Assembly (NCBI GenBank): GCA_026396455.1
Contig: JAPLWT010000031.1
Coordinates: 1-46,135, forward strand
Direction: 5' to 3'
DNA: 46,135 nucleotides
DNA from: Microcaldota archaeon
GTDB taxonomy: Archaea; Micrarchaeota; Micrarchaeia; Burarchaeales; Fermentimicrarchaeaceae
Every line of letters starts with the position of its first letter. Within the stretch, counting starts at the first letter, position 1. Below, in pieces: positions 16,320-23,805 of the stretch. Made by a program: the position numbers and the translations under genes. The notes under the pieces are model-generated. The model ran no database searches. It was not told the origin of the DNA and saw only the letters and a list, made by a program, of their open reading frames with translations.

Positions 16320-17153
16320 CTAAAGCAGAAGTTTTGAGAAGAAAGCTATGAGCGAATATATGGGGCTCTCTATAAGCGGGGATATAAGCAGCCCATGGCC
16401 GGTTGCCTTGTAATCAGAAACTAGGGATGGCTCTGCTACCAGCACGATCTTCAGTCCCTTGCTTATCTGGTCGCTGGAGAGCGAGGTAACGTTCAGGGTC
16501 ATCTCTATCTTATTCTCCTCCTCGCTCACAACTTCATAAGTGACGGTTTTCCTGGCCGGTGATGTGACATCAATTGCATGCGGGACAAGGACCTCCTTCT
16601 TGAAAGTCCATGCAGGAACGCCACTCGAGGTTATCCTGAATGTATCGCTGGCAGCCCCTGCGTTCTCTATGTCCACATAGTATATTGCAGGCTGCCCCAC
16701 TCCAGCTTCAACTTCATAGGGACTAACATCTATGCTGAAAACTTCCTTGCTTACCGTAACCTTAACATTTATCGTGAGATTGCCAAGACCGTCATAGTTG
16801 CCTTCATCAATTGCTTTCGCCTTGAAAGTATACTCCCCATCAGCTGCATCAGCAGCTATCCTTATCTTTGCCTTCATGGGAGTCTCCTGCCAAAGGCTGT
16901 CCTCTGCAATCCAGCCCGGAGGCACATCCTCAATTGCCAGCTTGTCCCATCCCACGTAGTTTATCTTCTCGCCAGCGGCATCTATGGTTGCCCTTTCTGC
17001 AACCAGATACACAGTCTGCCCTGGGCCTGCAGTACCTATAAAAATAGTGTCATTGTCGAGCCACCCCTCGTAAGGGACGGGCTCCTTGACATTGAGGTAT
17101 GCAGCATTCGCTGCCACCATAAGAATGAAAAGCACAAATACTGGTCCTCTCAT
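16320..17153 (-). CDS. secreted or membrane-anchored beta-sandwich protein
   Basis: A signal peptide is clear (residues 1-18, hydrophobic core VFVLFILMVAANA). The mature part is predicted beta-rich, with two Ig-like segments; the second (YYVDIENAGAASDTF) looks like a NEW3/CARDB-type adhesion domain. The C-terminus is hydrophobic (SLIAFFSKLLL) and could anchor it in the membrane. It is likely displayed on the outer face of the cell membrane; the partner is unknown. The start is ambiguous between ATG 17153 and GTG 17162. A TTTTTATTA promoter (17181-17190) fits either. Confidence 0.65.
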   Translation of the reverse strand: MRGPVFVLFILMVAANAAYLNVKEPVPYEGWLDNDTIFIGTAGPGQTVYLVAERATIDAAGEKINYVGWDKLAIEDVPPGWIAEDSLWQETPMKAKIRIAADAADGEYTFKAKAIDEGNYDGLGNLTINVKVTVSKEVFSIDVSPYEVEAGVGQPAIYYVDIENAGAASDTFRITSSGVPAWTFKKEVLVPHAIDVTSPARKTVTYEVVSEEENKIEMTLNVTSLSSDQISKGLKIVLVAEPSLVSDYKATGHGLLISPLIESPIYSLIAFFSKLLL

Positions 17154-17190
17154 GATAACCACGGAAATATCTCAACAGCTTAATAAAAAT

Positions 17191-17742
17191 CTATCTCTTT
17201 TCGAGAAGTTTTTTCATGAGTGCTTTCACCTTATCCCTAGCATCCTCCTTTTCCCCAGCGTTGACAACCATATAATCCGAGAATGCAAAAGAATCAGCAA
17301 CCCCCCAGCCCAGCTCCTTCTCATCAGCCCATACGAACTCCTCCCAACTCTTTGGGTCCTCCGGTAGGCTTCTCTTCATCACCCGGTCGAACCTCATCTT
17401 CTGGGGGGCGAACATGCCTATGAGAACGAAACTGTCCCCGAATGCCTCCTTGAATCTCTTGAGTTCCTCGTAACCTCTTATGCCATTCACCACAATAGCC
17501 CTGCCCCCCGTATCCTTTACCCTCTTTATGGTCATCTTGGCAACGATGTCATAACCCTCCTTCTTCCTAAGCTCGTCAGCGAACTCCCTTAAACTTCTGT
17601 TGGTTACCTCAATTCCCCTCTCCTTCATCATCTCGATAACTATGCTCCTCATCTCTATTGAGCCGACCCCGAGCTCCTTGGCGACTTCGTTAACTATGCT
17701 CTTGCCGGCAGCTCTCATCCCGGCAACCCCGATCACAATCAT
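17191..17742 (-). CDS. UPF0200-type P-loop kinase (dephospho-CoA-kinase-like)
   Basis: A 183-aa nucleoside/nucleotide-kinase fold with Walker A GMRAAGKS near the N-terminus and a lid region rich in Arg (MRFDRVMKR). It matches the archaeal UPF0200 family, related to dephospho-CoA kinase; the substrate is not shown by sequence. The ATG at 17742 is chosen because a TATA-like TATTTTAAAT (17764-17774) lies 28 nt before it, whereas a start at 17766 would fall inside the promoter. It is divergent from thpR across a 35-bp region in which each gene's TATA lies close to the other's start. Confidence 0.8.
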   Translation of the reverse strand: MIVIGVAGMRAAGKSIVNEVAKELGVGSIEMRSIVIEMMKERGIEVTNRSLREFADELRKKEGYDIVAKMTIKRVKDTGGRAIVVNGIRGYEELKRFKEAFGDSFVLIGMFAPQKMRFDRVMKRSLPEDPKSWEEFVWADEKELGWGVADSFAFSDYMVVNAGEKEDARDKVKALMKKLLEKR

Positions 17743-17777
17743 AAAACTCTTATATCTAGCTTTCATTTAAAATACAT

Positions 17778-18311
17778 ATGCGAGTTTTCATTGCAATCGA
17801 GACAAGCGCTGAGTTGAGGGAAAAGATGGCAGAGTTGCAGAAGCAGCTCGCTATTGACGGGGTGAAGCTTGTTGAGAAGGAGAACCTGCACCTCACACTG
17901 CATTTCCTGGGAGAGATAGATGAGCCTATGAAGGAAAGAGTGATGCAGGCAATGAACAGAATAAACTGCAAGAAGTTCGAGATGAGCTGCGGCGGAGTCG
18001 GGGCATTCCCGAGTAACAATTACATACGCGTCGTCTGGGTGGCCGCAGAGGCTCCTGGGCTTAAAGAAATCCATGAACAGCTCGGAGGAGAGCTTTCAAA
18101 GCTTGGTTTCAAGAAAGAGGATTTCTCCCCGCATATAACTCTCGCAAGAGTCAAATTCCTGAAGGATAAAACCAAGCTGGCGGAATTCCTGGAGGAGAAT
18201 GCCGAAACTGAAATCGGAGACTGCATTGTTGATGGAGTTATCCTCAAGAAAAGCACGCTGACTCCCAAAGGGCCGATCTACGAGAATGTTTACGAGAAGA
18301 AGCTTCCCTGA
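17778..18311 (+). CDS. thpR: RNA 2',3'-cyclic phosphodiesterase (2H/LigT family)
   Basis: A 2H phosphoesterase with both catalytic motifs HLTLHFLG (about residue 38) and HITLARV (about residue 118) at the family spacing, 177 aa. The family opens 2',3'-cyclic phosphates or joins tRNA half-molecules in vitro. In an archaeon with so many RNA introns a role around RNA 2',3'-cyclic ends is plausible, but not shown. A TATA-like CTTATATC lies about 25 nt upstream (17748-17756). The stop abuts the stop of the convergent methylase gene directly. Confidence 0.92.
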   Translation: MRVFIAIETSAELREKMAELQKQLAIDGVKLVEKENLHLTLHFLGEIDEPMKERVMQAMNRINCKKFEMSCGGVGAFPSNNYIRVVWVAAEAPGLKEIHEQLGGELSKLGFKKEDFSPHITLARVKFLKDKTKLAEFLEENAETEIGDCIVDGVILKKSTLTPKGPIYENVYEKKLP

Positions 18312-18854
18312 TTATTTTCTCCCGAAAGTCAGATACACAGTATGCATCAGCCCCATGTTCTCCGGCCTCATTCCTGTTTCCCTCACAAGAATCTCGCGCG
18401 TGATGCATTCCATCGTGAATACTTCAGAAAACTTATTCTTTTCCAGCTCTCTGACAAAGTCCCTCACCTGCTCCATGTTCGGGAGGAAGCCCACGACATA
18501 GCCGCCTTCTTTCAATGCTTTCTTAGCATGCTTCACAACCTTCTCGGAATCAGCAAAGTCAAGCGTCACTAGGTCCAAATCCCTCTCGCTTATCCCCCTG
18601 AAGATATCCTTCCTTTTTATTTTCACATTCCTCAATCCGCTTGCCTTGATGTTCCTCTCGGCAAGCTTCGCGAATTCCTCCCTCCTCTCGTAGGTGACAA
18701 CACTCTTTGCAATATTGCCGAGAGCTATTGCAAGAAACCCGCTTCCCGTCCCTGCATCGACTACAACACTCTTCTTCCCAATCCCAGTGAATGCCGCAAC
18801 CATGCCGAAGTCTTTTGGCAGCACAACCTGCGGGCCTCTTTTCAAATTCCGCAT
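18312..18854 (-). CDS. TrmI-like tRNA (adenine-N1) methyltransferase
   Basis: A Rossmann methylase with the S-adenosylmethionine motif VVDAGTGSGFLAIAL, preceded by GPQVVLPKDFGM, which is characteristic of TrmI (m1A57/58 in the T-loop of tRNA). At 180 aa it lacks most of the N-terminal beta-domain of the usual 250-aa enzymes, so it is a trimmed form. ATG 18854 is preferred over TTG 18872 because a TATA-like TTAAATTAAAAT (18884-18896) would place transcription start near 18863. It shares the AT-rich divergent spacer with purA. Its likely target, the tRNA T-loop, is where two tRNAs in this window carry introns. Confidence 0.75.
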   Translation of the reverse strand: MRNLKRGPQVVLPKDFGMVAAFTGIGKKSVVVDAGTGSGFLAIALGNIAKSVVTYERREEFAKLAERNIKASGLRNVKIKRKDIFRGISERDLDLVTLDFADSEKVVKHAKKALKEGGYVVGFLPNMEQVRDFVRELEKNKFSEVFTMECITREILVRETGMRPENMGLMHTVYLTFGRK

Positions 18855-18932
18855 TATCGGAGGAAACCTCAAACAACCACCACTATTTTAATTTAAAGGG
18901 GATAATTTATATTGCTTGCAGAGGTGCTTCTC

Positions 18933-20234
18933 ATGACATGCGTTGTGATAGTGGGTACCCAATGGGGTGATGAGGGTAAAGGAAAGGCTGTGGACTATTT
19001 TGCTGGCAAAGCGGACATAGTTGTGAGATTCAGCGGAGGCAACAATGCCGGTCATACTGTCGTTGTGAAGGGAAAGAAATACGCATTTCACCTCATGCCT
19101 TGCGGGGCAGTGAGGGGGAAACAGCTTATCATAGGCAATGGAGTTGTGGTTGACCCAAAAGTTCTTTTGGAAGAGATTGAACTTCTCAAAAAAGATGGCA
19201 TCACTCCCAAACTGTCAATAAGCGAGCGCGCCCATGTCATATTCCCATACCATAGAACCCTGGATGAGGCTGAGGAACAGTTCAAGGGAAAGATGAAGGC
19301 GGGGACAACAAAGAGGGGGATAGGCCCGTGCTACGAGGACAAGGCAGGAAGATTCGGACTCAGGATGTGCGATATTGTCAATAAAGAGATGCTCAAGGAG
19401 AAAATCGAACACCTGTTCAAGCTCAAAGAGAAGCAGATTCAGGTATACGGGGGCAAGTTTGATTTCACAAAAGAGCAACTCATAGAAGAATACACTGCCT
19501 ATGGGGCAAAGCTAAAGAGCTGTGTCGGGGATGTCAACCTTTCCTTGAACAAGGCGATAGACGAGGGAAAAAAGGTTCTGTTTGAAGGAACACAGGGAAC
19601 TATGCTTGACATAGACCATGGTATGTATCCTGTTGGAACTTCCTGCAACGTAATTGCAGGTGCCGCATGCACTGGGGCTGGCGTAGGCCCGACAAAAATA
19701 GATACTGTGGTGGGACTTGCAAAGGCATATGTCTCCAGAGTTGGTGAAGGGCCCTTACCAACAGAACTTCTGGATGAGACTGGTGAGTACCTGAGGAAGA
19801 AGGGAGCAGAGTTCGGAGTAACGACTGGAAGACCAAGGAGAGTTGGGTGGCTGGACATGCCTGCCCTGAAGTATGCATGCAGGGTGAATGGCATAAACTG
19901 GCTTGCAATAACAAAGCTTGATGTTCTCGCAGGGCTTGAGAAAGTGAAAATCTGCACTGCCTACACAATTGACAAGAAAGTTCTCGAGGATGTTCCTCCC
20001 TCATGCGAGCTTCTCTCGCAATGCAAGCCTGTCTACAAGGAGATGAAAGGATGGAAAGGATTTGCAGATGGAGAAGCGGAGGGAGTCGCCAAGAAGGGCT
20101 TTGATGAATTGCCAAAAGAACTGAAGGAGTATGTTGCCGAGGTTTCAAGGCTGTCAGGCACCTCACCATGCTTGATTTCCATAGGGCCAGGGAGAGAGGA
20201 GACTATAATTTTAAAGGATGTCTTCGGAAAATAA
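18933..20234 (+). CDS. purA: adenylosuccinate synthetase
   Basis: Forms adenylosuccinate from IMP, aspartate and GTP, the first step of AMP synthesis. The hallmark GTQWGDEGKGK is at the N-terminus, with NNAGHTV, the GTTKRGIGPCYEDK switch segment, FEGTQGTMLDIDHG and GRPRRVGWLD. The 433 aa match the family. ATG 18933 fits a TATA (AATTTATA, 18904-18911) 25-27 nt upstream, so the mRNA is leaderless; an in-frame start at 18912 would lie in the promoter. tRNA-Thr starts 8 nt after the stop. Confidence 0.97.
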   Translation: MTCVVIVGTQWGDEGKGKAVDYFAGKADIVVRFSGGNNAGHTVVVKGKKYAFHLMPCGAVRGKQLIIGNGVVVDPKVLLEEIELLKKDGITPKLSISERAHVIFPYHRTLDEAEEQFKGKMKAGTTKRGIGPCYEDKAGRFGLRMCDIVNKEMLKEKIEHLFKLKEKQIQVYGGKFDFTKEQLIEEYTAYGAKLKSCVGDVNLSLNKAIDEGKKVLFEGTQGTMLDIDHGMYPVGTSCNVIAGAACTGAGVGPTKIDTVVGLAKAYVSRVGEGPLPTELLDETGEYLRKKGAEFGVTTGRPRRVGWLDMPALKYACRVNGINWLAITKLDVLAGLEKVKICTAYTIDKKVLEDVPPSCELLSQCKPVYKEMKGWKGFADGEAEGVAKKGFDELPKELKEYVAEVSRLSGTSPCLISIGPGREETIILKDVFGK

Positions 20235-20241
20235 ACTGCAT

Positions 20242-20313
20242 GCCCCAGTAGCTCAGTGGTAGAGCGTTTGCATGGTAAGCAAAAGGCCGCGAGTTCAATC
20301 CTCGCCTGGGGCT
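20242..20313 (+). tRNA. tRNA-Thr (anticodon GGT)
   Basis: Intronless. Acceptor GCCCCAG/CTGGGGC with discriminator T, as is usual for archaeal Thr. The anticodon stem TTTGC/GCAAA encloses ATGGTAA (anticodon GGT, reads ACC). The T-arm is GCGAG-TTCAATC-CTCGC. It starts 8 nt after purA, so read-through transcription is likely. Confidence 0.93.
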
Positions 20314-20364
20314 TTCCCCGCATATTTTATAAACTTACCCTCGCAAATCTGCTTTGGTGAAACA

Positions 20365-20751
20365 ATGAGGGAACTAATAATTGTTGCCAAGGATAAAGTA
20401 GGTCTTCTGGCCCATATATCAAAAATTCTGGGGGACAACAGCATAAACATAGATTCTGTTTCAGTTGAGACCGTCGGCAAGGATGCCATGGTTCATCTGG
20501 TTGCATCCAGGGAGAAGGAAGCAATGAAGCTGCTGGAGGAGGCAGGCTTCAAGGTGATGGGTTCCGACGTGATACTCCTGAAGATCGATGACAGGCCAGG
20601 TGAGCTTGCAAAGGTTGCGCTGACTCTTGCAGAGTCCGGCGTGAACATAAGGAGCGTCCTCTTCATGAGGAAGGAGAATAACAAAGGTCTGTTTGCAGTG
20701 AAAGTCACGAAACCTGAAAAGGCTGTTGAGATACTGAAGGATTACCTGTAG
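20365..20751 (+). CDS. double ACT-domain protein
   Basis: A 128-aa protein made of two ACT domains and nothing else: the first opens MRELIIVAKDKVGLLAHIS, the second ILLKIDDRPGELAKVA. ACT pairs bind small ligands, often amino acids, to regulate metabolism; the ligand is unknown. ATG 20365 has GGTGA upstream and TATA-like TTTTATAAA (20325-20333) about 35 nt away. A DUF4870 membrane gene starts 8 nt after its stop and is probably cotranscribed. Confidence 0.8.
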   Translation: MRELIIVAKDKVGLLAHISKILGDNSINIDSVSVETVGKDAMVHLVASREKEAMKLLEEAGFKVMGSDVILLKIDDRPGELAKVALTLAESGVNIRSVLFMRKENNKGLFAVKVTKPEKAVEILKDYL

Positions 20752-20759
20752 CTGAGAGG

Positions 20760-21140
20760 ATGGTTGATAAGCGCTCAGTTGAAATTTCTGTGCTTGCGCA
20801 TGCCAGCATACTCGTTGGATTCATCTTCCGTTATTCTTTCATTTTTCCTCTCCTTATCTGGAAGACCCTCAAGCATTCAAAATATTCAGAGCAACAGGCA
20901 AGACAGGCAACATACTACCAGGTAGCTGCACTGCTCCTCATCATGGGCATTTCATTCGGTGCAGAGTTCATGATTTTGCCCAACGAATCTTCTAACGGCA
21001 TAGTGCAGAGAGTTGATGCAGCCTTTATACAGCAACTGGAACTTGTTGTCTACTCCCTGCTATCGCTCTATGCGTTATACGGGGCATACAGGTGCAGCAG
21101 AGGGAAGGAATTCAGATACCTGCTAATCGGAAAACTTTAA
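20760..21140 (+). CDS. DUF4870-type membrane protein
   Basis: A 126-aa protein with three hydrophobic segments (about 9-35, 52-72, 90-108). The layout L-A-H-A near the start, then FPLLIW and a Q-A-x-Y-Y-Q-V-A segment resembles the DUF4870 family of small membrane proteins. Function unknown. It starts 8 nt after the ACT gene and is the last gene before the rRNA operon leader. Confidence 0.65.
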   Translation: MVDKRSVEISVLAHASILVGFIFRYSFIFPLLIWKTLKHSKYSEQQARQATYYQVAALLLIMGISFGAEFMILPNESSNGIVQRVDAAFIQQLELVVYSLLSLYALYGAYRCSRGKEFRYLLIGKL

Positions 21141-21198
21141 TTCCTGCCCTGCTTTTTCTGAATGCAATAATCAAGATTTATCCCGAATCCGTGGGCAA

Positions 21199-21209
21199 GC
21201 TTATAAAGG
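21199..21209 (+). promoter_or_regulatory. probable rRNA operon promoter (TATA box)
   Basis: CTTATAAAG lies 290 nt before mature 16S and is the clearest TATA element in the 21141-21498 gap. A second candidate, the palindrome GTATTTAAATAC at about 21269-21280, could act as an alternative promoter or as a leader hairpin. Confidence 0.55.
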
Positions 21210-21224
21210 GCAAAATCCCTAATT

Positions 21225-21497
21225 CATGCGGAGATTCCGAGAATCTCCCGACGGAGGTTATACCGTAAGGTATTTAAATACGGGAGTGTATAATCTTCCT
21301 TCGCCGTGCGGATGCTGTAGACTCCGGCGTAAATGGAGCGCGAATTTCTACTTCGTGCTGTGAAATATACCCTTTTTCTACAGTACGTAATCTCGATGGA
21401 AATCCAAGTTAGTTTGGATTTGACTCGGGCTTCAAGAACAGGATAAGTGAGCGATAGTGGTGTTTTTTCGCCTATACTTGCGGAAGAAAGTGTGCTT
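21225..21497 (+). other. structured pre-rRNA leader
   Basis: The leader carries several inverted repeats: GGAGATTC/GAATCTCC with loop CGA (about 21230-21249), ACGG/CCGT (about 21250-21266), CGCCG/CGGCG (about 21302-21329), CTGTAGA/TCTACAG and AAATCCAA/TTGGATTT (about 21400-21422). The last part (TGGTGTT at 21458-21464, CTTGC at 21477-21481) pairs with AACACCA (23571-23577) and GCAAG (23559-23563) downstream of 16S, forming the 16S processing stem. No protein gene is seen here. Confidence 0.55.
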
Positions 21498-22366
21498 AAA
21501 CTCCAGTTGATCCTGCTGGAGGGTACTGCTATCAGAATCCGACTAAGCCATGCAAGTCTACCCCTTCTGCTAGGAGGGGTGGCATACGGCTGAGTAGCGA
21601 GTAGTCAATCTGCCCTAAGGAGGGGGATAACCTCGGGAAACTGAGGCTAATACCACATAGGTTATGGATGCTGGAAGGCTTCATAGCCCAAACAGCGTGG
21701 TGAAATGCAATCATGTCTGCCTTAGGATGAGACTGCTTCCGATTAGGTAGTTGGTGGGGTAAAGGCCCACCAAGCCGATAATCGGTGGGGGCAATGGGAG
21801 TTGGCGCCCCCAGAGGAGCACTGAGACAAGGGCTCCAGTCCTACGGGATGCAGCAGGCGCGAAACCTTCGCAATGCGCGAAAGCGTGACGAGGGGATTCT
21901 GAGTGATGCTCCACGCGAGCATCTTTTCGTAAGCTTAAGGAGCTTGCGGAATAAGAGCTGGGCAAGACCGGTGACAGCCGCCGCGGTAACACCGGCAGCT
22001 TAAGTGGTATCCACGAATATTGGGCTTAAAGAGTCCGTAGCTGGCCCGCTAAGTTCTCTGTGAAATCTTCGGGCTCAACTCGAAGGAGTGCAGAGAATAC
22101 TGACGGGCTTGGGAGCGGGGGAGGCCAAGAGTACTCATGGGGTAGGGGTAAAATCCGTTAATCCTATGAGGACTCCCAGTGGCGAAGGCGCTTGGCCAAA
22201 ACGCGTCCGACAGTGAGGGACGAAGGCTAGGAGAACGAATCGGATTAGATACCCGAGTAGCCCTAGCAGTAAATTATGCAGACTGTGGTGTTGCCATAGC
22301 TTAGAGCTGTGGCAGTGCCGTAGCGTAAGTGTTAAGTCTGCCGCCTGGGGAGTACGGCCGCAAGGT

Positions 22367-22409
<43 letters not shown>

Positions 22410-22557
22410 TGCTGCGGTTCAATTGGATTCAACGCCGGGAATATTACCGGGAGCGACGGCAGAATGAAGGTCAGACTAAAGATCTTACCTAACAAGCCGA
22501 GAGGTGGTGCATGGCCATCGTCAGCTCGTGCTGTGAAGTGTCCGGTTAAGTCCGGTA

Positions 22558-23086
22558 AATCATATGAGTGCACCCATTCGGAGTGATAACATGAAAATAA
22601 AAAACACTCCCCAACTCGCATACCTCATTGGTCTGTGGAAGGGGAGGAGAATTTCAAAGGGAATTGGAATAAGGGGCAGCGGAGAGATAAGGGAGATTTT
22701 CCTCAAGGAGTGTATGAAGGCTCTAAAAATTCCTCCAGAGAAAATGCAACTTGGTGAGGATGAAGTTTTCTTCTACCACTCGGTGTACAGGAAATATTTC
22801 GAGGAGACTGAGAAAAATCAGGTGGATTTGTTCAGGAAGAGGAACAACTACTCTGCATCGTACCTGGCAGGAATGTTCGATTCCTGCGGGGGTATAGAGA
22901 AGGATACGCCATATCTTGCGCATGCCTCATACCAGGACCAGATGCTCATGGAGCTTCTGGGCTTCCGAACAAGATTCAAGAAAGGGAAGCTGGTGATACT
23001 GACTCCCAGAGAGTTCATAGCTTTTGTAAAGGATTTCCTTAAGCACTCCGACATCAAGAAAAAAACAGCACTCATATGGTCCGGAA
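22558..23086 (+). other. archaeal BHB-type intron in 16S rRNA
   Basis: It interrupts the conserved segment that should read GG(C/U)AACGAGCG. A BHB can be drawn. Exon CCGG (22552-22555) pairs with intron CCGG (23081-23084) as the 4-bp central helix. The 5' bulge is TAA (22556-22558) and the 3' bulge is AAA (23085-23087). Intron ATCATATGAG (22559-22568) pairs with CTCATATGGT (23071-23080). Cutting after the second base of each bulge restores CCGGTA-ACGAGCG exactly. The outer helix is weak. The intron encodes a LAGLIDADG protein. Confidence 0.88.
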
Positions 23087-23106
23087 ACGAGCGAGACCAT
23101 CACTGA
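22591..23106 (+). CDS. LAGLIDADG homing-endonuclease-like protein in the 16S intron
   Basis: A 171-aa protein with two degenerate LAGLIDADG helices: LAYLIGLWKG (about 9-18) and YLAGMFDSCGG (about 91-101). The family cuts intronless alleles to spread introns. The acidic residue that normally closes each helix appears as Lys in the first and Cys in the second, so DNA cleavage may be lost. ATG 22591 is chosen because GGAGTGAT ends 3 nt before it; an ATG at 22564 lies inside the intron stem. The stop codon lies 20 nt beyond the 3' splice site, in the downstream exon, so the full reading frame exists only in unspliced RNA. Confidence 0.82.
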   Translation: MKIKNTPQLAYLIGLWKGRRISKGIGIRGSGEIREIFLKECMKALKIPPEKMQLGEDEVFFYHSVYRKYFEETEKNQVDLFRKRNNYSASYLAGMFDSCGGIEKDTPYLAHASYQDQMLMELLGFRTRFKKGKLVILTPREFIAFVKDFLKHSDIKKKTALIWSGNERDHH

Positions 23107-23610
23107 CAGTTGCGACTCATCTCTCCGGAGATGAAGCACTCTGTCGGGACTGCTTGTGTTAAACAAGAGGAGGGAGATGGCGACGGTAGGTCAGTATGCC
23201 CTGAATCTCCCGGGCTACACGTGGCATACAATGGTCGAGACAATGGGTTGCCACTCCGAAAGGAGGAGCTAATCCCCAAACTCGGCCTAAGTTCGGATTG
23301 AGGGCTGAAACTCGCCCTCATGAAGCTGGAATCCCTAGTAATCGCTTGTCAACATCGAGCGGTGAATACGTCCCCGCTCCTTGCACACACCGCCCGTCAA
23401 GTCACTCAAGTGAAGTTTTAGTGAGGCGGAATCCTCAGGATTTTGTCGAACTAATTCGTCATGAGAGGGGCTAAGTCGTAACAAGGTATCCGTAGGGGAA
23501 CCTGCGGATAGATCACCTCCTTAAAATTGTTCTATGATATGAGAACCAGAAAGTGAGTGCAAGGTAAGCGAACACCATATGCTCACTCCAAATGTTCTTG
23601 AAAGCCCTTC

Positions 23611-23707
23611 GGGCTCGTAGCTCAGTGGTAGAGCGCCTCCTTTGCGAGGAGGAGGCCGCGAGTTCAAAAGCAGCTTCACTGAGTTGCTGAACATCTCGCC
23701 GAGTCCA
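23611..23707 (+). tRNA. tRNA-Ala (anticodon TGC) with 25-nt intron in the T-loop
   Basis: Lies in the 16S-23S spacer, the classical site for tRNA-Ala. Acceptor GGGCTCG/CGAGTCC, discriminator A; the anticodon stem CCTCC/GGAGG encloses TTTGCGA. The T-arm is split by an intron at 23669-23693. Outer helix GCGAG/CTCGC, central helix TTCA/TGAA, 5' bulge AAA, 3' bulge CAT, inner helix GCAGC/GTTGC with an 8-nt loop: a textbook BHB. Splicing gives GCGAG-TTCAAAT-CTCGC, so the intron sits between positions 59 and 60. Confidence 0.93.
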
Positions 23708-23724
23708 TTCTGCACGCATATGCA

Positions 23725-23746
23725 ATTCAGGAAATTTTCCTGAATG
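23725..23746 (+). repeat. near-perfect inverted repeat in the rRNA spacer
   Basis: ATTCAGGAAA followed by TTTCCTGAAT, separated by one base, just after tRNA-Ala. It can fold as a hairpin between the tRNA and the 23S processing stem and may separate the two maturation units. Confidence 0.5.
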
Positions 23747-23764
23747 AAGTGGCTGATATTAATG

Positions 23765-23791
23765 AGGCCGTGATTGGAATAAAGACCATAG
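23765..23791 (+). other. pre-23S processing BHB, 5' arm
   Basis: AGGCCGTGATT pairs with AATCACGGCCT (26761-26771) as the outer helix, GGAAT with ATTCC (26753-26757) as the central helix and GACCATAG with CTATGGTC (26745-26752) as the inner helix. The bulges are AAA at 23781-23783 and AAA at 26758-26760. This is the standard archaeal splicing-endonuclease site that excises pre-23S rRNA. Confidence 0.88.
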
Positions 23792-23805
23792 TTCTCTGGC
23801 AACAA

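Noticed and set aside
22564..22590. ATG at 22564 as start of the intron-encoded protein
   Set aside because: It lies inside the intron's closing stem; ATG 22591 has a strong Shine-Dalgarno (GGAGTGAT) right before it.
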